Positions 59,462 to 64,000 of a stretch of DNA of 64,000 nt are shown here, one piece after another. The notes beneath the pieces are model-generated. The model was not told the origin of the DNA. It was given only the letters and a program-made list of their open reading frames with translations, and searched no databases. Location of the stretch: positions 41,520-105,519 of the forward strand of contig CAJULO010000005.1 of the NCBI GenBank assembly GCA_910586945.1, given 5' to 3'. Numbering within the stretch: position 1 is the stretch's first letter; each line of letters opens with the position of its first letter. The DNA comes from an uncultured Christensenellaceae bacterium (GTDB lineage Bacteria > Bacillota > Clostridia > Christensenellales > Borkfalkiaceae). Position numbers and translations under genes: made by a program.

Positions 59462-60292
59462 TTAATTGATACGCTTTAAAATAAACTTGCTTGTAATATT
59501 CTTTTTCTTTCTAGTCTTGTAACCAAGAGCTGGTTTACCCCATGGCGTCATAGGAGCAGCATGCCCAATTGGTGATTTCCCTTCACCACCACCGTGAGGG
59601 TGATCGTTTGGATTCATTACAGAACCACGAACTGTTGGACGAATACCCATATGACGTGTTTTACCTGCCTTGCCGACGCGAATAATTTCATGCTCCACAT
59701 TCCCAACTTGCCCAATAGTTGCACGACATGCTATTGGTATTAAACGCATTTCACCACTTGGCATTTTTAAAGTTGCATAATTTCCTTCTTTTGCCATAAG
59801 CTGTGCAGATATACCGGCAGCTCTTGCAATTTGCCCACCTTTATTTGGCTTCATTTCTATGTTATGCACTGTTGTCCCTACTGGAATATGTGTAAATGGT
59901 AAACAATTTCCCACCTTTATATCTGCATGTATACCATTTAAAACTTTATCCCCTACATTCAAACCAACCGGTGCTAGAATATATCTTTTTTCACCATCAG
60001 CATACTGCAAGAGCGCAATATGTGCTGAACGGTTTGGGTCATATTCAATACTCACAACCCTTGCTGGAATATCATCTTTATTATTCCTTTTGAAGTCAAT
60101 TATTCTGTATTTACGACGATTTCCGCCACCGATATGACGTACAGTTATTCTACCTGTATTGTTTCTACCACCCGTCTTGCGTTGGTCCTCTAAAAGCGAT
60201 TTTTCAGGCTTTGTTGTTGTAATTTCATTAAACGCAGATACCGTCATGAAACGGCGAGCAGGTGAGGTGGGTTTATAGCGTTTGATTGCCAT
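59462..60292 (-). CDS. rplB: Ribosomal protein L2
   Basis: The 276-residue protein has GRNNTGRITVRHIGGGNRRKYR, the peptidyl-transferase loop VMNPNDHPHGGGEGKSPIG and the basic end KKKNITSKFILKRIN. GGAGGAAG precedes the start. An unusual 170-base gap separates it from rplW. Confidence 0.97.
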   Translation of the reverse strand: MAIKRYKPTSPARRFMTVSAFNEITTTKPEKSLLEDQRKTGGRNNTGRITVRHIGGGNRRKYRIIDFKRNNKDDIPARVVSIEYDPNRSAHIALLQYADGEKRYILAPVGLNVGDKVLNGIHADIKVGNCLPFTHIPVGTTVHNIEMKPNKGGQIARAAGISAQLMAKEGNYATLKMPSGEMRLIPIACRATIGQVGNVEHEIIRVGKAGKTRHMGIRPTVRGSVMNPNDHPHGGGEGKSPIGHAAPMTPWGKPALGYKTRKKKNITSKFILKRIN

Positions 60293-60462
60293 TTTTTATA
60301 CTTCCTCCAAAATTTTATCAAGTGCTTTCACACTTATAATCTATAATTGAGAGCTATTTAGATAAGCTCTAATTTAAATAAGCTTTTCCCTATTTGCCGT
60401 AAAAGTATTTTTAGTTTTAAAGATTTTGCATCCACTAAGTCTACTTCTTACGAAGCAACAAA
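60293..60462 (-). other. 170-base gap inside the S10 operon with short hairpins
   Basis: Neighbouring genes in this operon are mostly 0-20 bases apart, but this gap holds no ORF. On the minus strand, an AGAGCT/AGCTCT stem with a 9-base loop is visible near 60350-60370 and a short AAGTG/CACTT hairpin near 60322-60337. No consensus promoter is seen. It could be a regulatory or processing site within the transcript. Confidence 0.5.
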
Positions 60463-60753
60463 TTAAGCTAAGCTATTAAAGAATTCGATTGGCTTGCTTG
60501 ACGCCTTCAACTGTACAATTGCTTTTTTATAGGTAGAAGTTCTTCCTTCATGTTTCCCCATTCTTTTCAATTTACCATAGACAAGCATTGTATTTACCCT
60601 TTCAACCTTTACATCAAAAAGTTGTTCAATTGCAAGCTTAATTTCTGTTTTATTTGCATTTTTAGCAACTTTGAAAGTGTATTTCATACTCGCTATACCG
60701 TCGTATGCCTTTTCAGTCAAGATTGGCCTAATTATGATATCTTCCGCCCTCAT
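60463..60753 (-). CDS. rplW: Ribosomal protein L23
   Basis: The 96-residue protein has EDIIIRPILTEKAYDGIASMKYTF and KRMGKHEGRTSTYKKAIVQL. It lies at the tunnel exit and docks trigger factor and SRP. The start overlaps the rplD stop by 1 base. Confidence 0.97.
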   Translation of the reverse strand: MRAEDIIIRPILTEKAYDGIASMKYTFKVAKNANKTEIKLAIEQLFDVKVERVNTMLVYGKLKRMGKHEGRTSTYKKAIVQLKASSKPIEFFNSLA

Positions 60754-61379
60754 TATCCCTCATACACCTCCTGCATTTTTTCAACAGCACCCTTTGTAAG
60801 TACTATTTTTTGATTTGCAACCACCTCATATGTGCTGATTTGCGCCACTGGTAGTGTTTGTAATTTTTGTATATTACGACTTGCTAAAATGACATTCTGA
60901 TCTTGGTTGTCCATGACAAGCAGTGTACGCTTATCTAAATTTAATGCTTGTAAGAATTGCACCATTTCTTTTGTTTTTGCTTGTTCTAGCACTAATTTGT
61001 CAACAACAAGCATTTCGCCATCAGCAAACTTCTTTGAAATCGCTGAAAACAACGCATTTCTCTTTGCTGTAATATTCATCTTTTTAGAAAAATCTCTACT
61101 TTTTGGAGCAAATACTACACCACCTTTAATCCATTGTGGAGCACGAATTGAACCTTGTCTTGCACGACCAGTTCCCTTTTGACGCCAAGGTTTTATCCCC
61201 CCACCACGAACTTCCGTTCTTGTTAGAGAACCCTTTGTTCCCTGTCTTTCATTTGCAAGGCGGGTAACAACCGCTTGATGCACAAGTGGTTCATTAAATT
61301 CTGCACCAAATATCTTTTCTGACAGTTCCATTTCTCCAACAGTCTTGCCCCTCATATCATACACTTTAATGTTTGGCAT
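60753..61379 (-). CDS. rplD: Ribosomal protein L4
   Basis: The start at 61379 (MPNIKVYDMRGKTVG) is chosen because AGGAGGG is 7 bases away; an ATG 6 bases earlier is too close. 208 residues, with the extended loop KPWRQKGTGRARQGSIRAPQW reaching the exit tunnel. In many bacteria L4 represses the S10 operon. Confidence 0.96.
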   Translation of the reverse strand: MPNIKVYDMRGKTVGEMELSEKIFGAEFNEPLVHQAVVTRLANERQGTKGSLTRTEVRGGGIKPWRQKGTGRARQGSIRAPQWIKGGVVFAPKSRDFSKKMNITAKRNALFSAISKKFADGEMLVVDKLVLEQAKTKEMVQFLQALNLDKRTLLVMDNQDQNVILASRNIQKLQTLPVAQISTYEVVANQKIVLTKGAVEKMQEVYEG

Positions 61380-61393
61380 ATGCATACCCTCCT

Positions 61394-62029
61394 TTATTTA
61401 CTTTTCACGCTATCTGCAACCGTCACAATGCCACCTTTTGACCCTGGGATTGCTCCCTTTACCAATAACACATTGCGCGCCACATCGACTTTTACAATTT
61501 CTAGATTTTGCACTGTTACTCTCTCATTTCCAAATTGCCCTGGCATATGTTTTTGCTTAAACACACGACTTGGTGTTGAGTTGGCACCCATAGACCCAAC
61601 TTCTCTATGCACAGGCCCCACACCGTGCGTTTCCTTCAGACGATGTTGATTCCAACGCTTGATTACACCGGAAAATCCATGCCCTTTAGATATCCCTACT
61701 ACATCAATTTTTTCGCCAACTTTAAAACTTTCTACAGTAACCATGCCACCCACTTCATAGCTAGACATGTCTTGCAAGCGGAATTCCCTTAAAACCCTTT
61801 GTGGTTTTACGCCTGCCTTTTTAAATTGACCGTTATCAGGTTTATTCAATCTTTTTTCAGAACTTTCTAAAAAACCTAATTTAATCGCTTGGTAGCCATC
61901 TTTTTCCAATGTTTTTATTTGAACAACTGGACATGGCCCTGCCTCAATAACGGTTACAGGAATTACCTTCCCTTCTGCAGTAAAAAGTTGTGTCATTCCA
62001 ACTTTTCTGCCAATGATTGCTTTATTCAT
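61394..62029 (-). CDS. rplC: Ribosomal protein L3
   Basis: The 211-residue protein starts MNKAIIGRKVGMTQLF and has the loop GFSGVIKRWNQHRLKETHG followed by REVGSMGANSTPSRVFKQKHMPGQFG. It starts 50S assembly near the peptidyl-transferase centre. Confidence 0.97.
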   Translation of the reverse strand: MNKAIIGRKVGMTQLFTAEGKVIPVTVIEAGPCPVVQIKTLEKDGYQAIKLGFLESSEKRLNKPDNGQFKKAGVKPQRVLREFRLQDMSSYEVGGMVTVESFKVGEKIDVVGISKGHGFSGVIKRWNQHRLKETHGVGPVHREVGSMGANSTPSRVFKQKHMPGQFGNERVTVQNLEIVKVDVARNVLLVKGAIPGSKGGIVTVADSVKSK

Positions 62030-62050
62030 AGATAAAGTTCACTCCTTTTG

Positions 62051-62356
62051 TTATTTTGTAATCTTTGTTTTTATATCTACCCCTGCTGGTAAATGAACAC
62101 TATCAAGCAATTTTGCATTCGTTGTATAAATATCAATAATACGCTTGTGTGTACGAATTTCAAATTGTTCTCTGCTATCTTTATACTTATGTGGAGCTCT
62201 CAAAATAGTAACAATTTCCTTTTCTGTTGGGAGAGGGATTGGCCCACTAATTTTAGCACCTGCCTTTTGCATTGTTTCAACAATACGTTTTACTGCAATA
62301 TCCACAAGTTCATGTTCATAAGCAGCAAGTTTAATTCTGATTTTTTGACCTGGCAT
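62051..62356 (-). CDS. rpsJ: Ribosomal protein S10
   Basis: The 101-residue protein has KIRIKLAAYEHELVD, SGPIPLPTEKEIVTILRAPHKYKDSREQFEIRTHKR in part and ends DIKTKITK. It is also NusE, a transcription antitermination factor. First gene of the supercluster; the leader is about 260 bases. AGGAGG precedes the start. Confidence 0.97.
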   Translation of the reverse strand: MPGQKIRIKLAAYEHELVDIAVKRIVETMQKAGAKISGPIPLPTEKEIVTILRAPHKYKDSREQFEIRTHKRIIDIYTTNAKLLDSVHLPAGVDIKTKITK

Positions 62357-62427
62357 TTTTTCCTCCTTTTTATACTAACTTATTTTTTGGAAATGGTTTT
62401 TCTGTAACAACCTATCCGTGTGTATCA

Positions 62428-62482
62428 AAGGGGTTTAGAGAAAAATAAACACCCATTCAATCTTTTTTGAATGGTTCCCCTT
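62428..62482 (-). promoter_or_regulatory. Structured leader of the S10 operon
   Basis: An inner 8-bp stem CCATTCAA/TTGAATGG (62453-62460 / 62467-62474) is enclosed by a second pairing AAGGGG/CCCCTT (62428-62433 / 62477-62482). It is in the 260-base leader between the promoter and rpsJ and could be an autoregulatory site. No known leader family was recognised. Confidence 0.5.
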
Positions 62483-62622
62483 GTTAGTCGCAGAAATCTA
62501 AATGTTTCCACAGTTGTCAATATAAATTATCTATTCAGAAAATGCAACAATTTACCTATATGCTAGTACTGTTGCTTGAATTTAAGTAACTTTATATCTC
62601 AACCCTACTACACATCTTTTTA

Positions 62623-62651
62623 ATGATATCATATTTTATTGAATATGTCAA
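62623..62651 (-). promoter_or_regulatory. Promoter of the S10-spc-alpha supercluster
   Basis: On the minus strand, a perfect TTGACA (62651-62646), a 17-base spacer and TATCAT (62628-62623). It is the only consensus promoter seen upstream of rpsJ. Confidence 0.75.
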
Positions 62652-62829
62652 CTATTTTTTTATGTACTTTATAAAAGTTCTTTTTGTCTAAATTTATCAA
62701 AAAATCACTTTTTATATTTGTAATGTAGATGTAAAGATTGTATTATTCTTTTTTAAATTGATTCCATTCCGCTCTAGTCAAAATACTATTTATATATGAT
62801 TTTTTATTATTAGCTTTTTTAATTCCTCA

Positions 62830-63616
62830 TTGCATAGAAAATGTCATCATTATAAACCACAAATTCTAAATTCTCACATCGTAAATGCCTTATATTTGTA
62901 ACATTTAAGCCCATCTACAAAACTTCTTAAGTTCCAAATAGTAATTATATTCTGCTTCTATAACATCATCTCCTAGAGATAAAACATTTTCCTTCATTTC
63001 ATAAAAATATTTTTTAATTTTTTAGAAACAATTTGTATCGTGGTGTTAACATTGAATTACTATCTTTTTATTCTCCCTTTCTATTATAGAATTGACTGAT
63101 TGTACTAAGATTTTATTTTGTTTCTATTTAAATAATATGTATTGCTATTCACTAATTTAAATAATAAGATATCATATTTTTTTAGCGGATTAAAGAAACG
63201 TTACTTGTCGTTTCTCGAATTGCTTCAGAATCATATTTGCTAAAATCATTTGCTATACAAATAATATACGATATCGACTAATCTATTTTATTGGGGTTCC
63301 TGGCTTAGCTTTTAATAACAATTAGTTTGAAGGAAAATCATTTATGCTCTTTAACCAATTTAAATAATAAGTATTTGATTGATAATATTTCCACTTAAAT
63401 TTCTTTTATACTAAAAATAGTAGGAGAATTATTTTCATACATTTTAATAAAATTCATTCTATCTACATTAATTCTTATATACACTTACCAAAAATCTTAT
63501 AACAAAAAATATGGAGATATTTTTTAATAATATCTATAAGTTTTTTTAAATTTTGCACAGGATGCCTTTCATTCTTTTATTTTATCTCTTAGTTTAAATA
63601 ATTGTATCTCTACCAC
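62830..63616 (-). pseudogene. Heavily decayed gene resembling DUF5655-type nuclease-like proteins
   Basis: Reading the minus strand across frames gives fragments in consistent order: a GTG start at 63616 with GGGAGAA and VEIQLFKLRDKIKE; YENNSPTIFSIKE (about 63440-63403); NWLKSINDF (about 63361-63335); AKPG then ID-stop-S and ICIANDFSKYDSEAIRETTSNVSLIR (about 63263-63185); and KENVLSLGDDVIEAEYNYY (62997 onward). I recall this order from DUF5655-containing (PD-(D/E)XK-like, 'predicted transport protein') families, which have IDWS.PR.ICIA..F.KYD. Several stop codons and frameshifts break it, including a stop where Trp is expected. The family name is from memory, not a search. Confidence 0.6.
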
Positions 63617-64000
63617 TTTATTCTCCCTTGATAATTTCAAAATATATAAAATTATAATAATTATTTTAAGTTTTTATTTTAGGTTTTCTATTTGTACATT
63701 TGACTTTACTACAATCTCATTTATATGTTAAATATAAAATTCTTAAATTTATAAGATAGTGATTTGTAGTAATTTTCATCAATATAAAATTCTATTGTTA
63801 TATCTTTTTTGCAAGGAAAAAAGATATTTAGACAAATATTTAATCGCTAGAGTATTGTTATGCTAAAATAGTTTAAGTACTGAATATAAGAAACAAAAAT
63901 AAAAGTAGAAAAAGAATAAAAAAATAAGAGAATAAATAAGCATCAAAAAACAGGAAAAAGAATATAGATAGAATTTAAATCTTTTAATAAAATCATGAAA
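63617..64000. other. AT-rich stretch without recognisable gene
   Basis: About 380 very AT-rich bases to the right edge. The final 150 bases are A-rich on the plus strand. No ORF, tRNA, promoter pair or repeat could be supported. It probably shares the decay history of the neighbouring relic. Confidence 0.5.

Overview
The window is AT-rich chromosomal DNA from what looks like a spore-forming, low-GC clostridial member of the Firmicutes (Bacillota). The sporulation evidence is spmA/spmB, a spoIVFA/spoIVFB pair, a SipL-like SPOCS+LysM coat protein, Veg, and a BclA-like collagenous protein with a candidate sigma-K promoter. The C4-zinc S4, zinc-type S14, S18, L36 and lid-zinc adenylate kinase, plus the clostridial KOW protein between map and infA, agree with this. 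A gut Christensenellales-like lineage is my guess from protein flavour; it is not proven by the sequence.

Layout. 1-2.9 kb: a gene start cut by the window edge, tRNA-Arg(CCG), a candidate small RNA or leader with its own promoter and terminator, then a glycosyltransferase/collagen-like operon. 2.9-18.2 kb is almost all minus strand: cyclophilin-like lipoprotein, ispE and cvpA; a gltX, two-component system and Ca2+-type P-ATPase operon; radC; a GT2 enzyme behind a circularly permuted, membrane-anchored GH3 enzyme. 18.2-18.6 kb holds the GH3 promoter with palindromic operators, a cluster of four DnaA-box-like sites and tRNA-Arg(ACG). 19.4-23.1 kb is a four-gene surface-polysaccharide cluster (initiating sugar-phosphate transferase, ABC permease, ABC ATPase, UDP-galactopyranose mutase). 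23.4-28.2 kb carries hpt-tilS, spoIVFB-spoIVFA and spmB-spmA on the minus strand.

28.3-33.2 kb carries metG-tatD-rsmA and rpsF-ssb-rpsR. In Bacillus metG, tatD, rsmA, veg and ispE lie together; here veg is separated by rpsF-ssb-rpsR and a sipL-like gene, and ispE lies about 30 kb away. 33.4-46.2 kb is mixed: sipL/veg divergent pair, an acidic zinc-ribbon protein, a large lipoprotein, rplM-rpsI, a BcsA-like glycosyltransferase, an alanyl-tRNA synthetase without its C-terminal domains and small membrane proteins. 46.4-62.4 kb is the complete S10-spc-alpha ribosomal supercluster on the minus strand, from rpsJ to rplQ, with secY, adk, map, infA and rpoA. The last 1.35 kb has no intact gene but contains a heavily decayed coding relic.

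Many convergent gene pairs share one long, nearly perfect A-stem-T hairpin that can terminate in both directions. No CRISPR array, insertion sequence, prophage or rRNA gene was seen. The observations most worth following are the candidate RNA at about 359-556, the sigma-K/sigma-E-like promoters at the exosporium and coat genes, the DnaA-box cluster at 18.3 kb, the permuted GH3 enzyme, the shortened AlaRS and the decayed gene at 62.8-63.6 kb.
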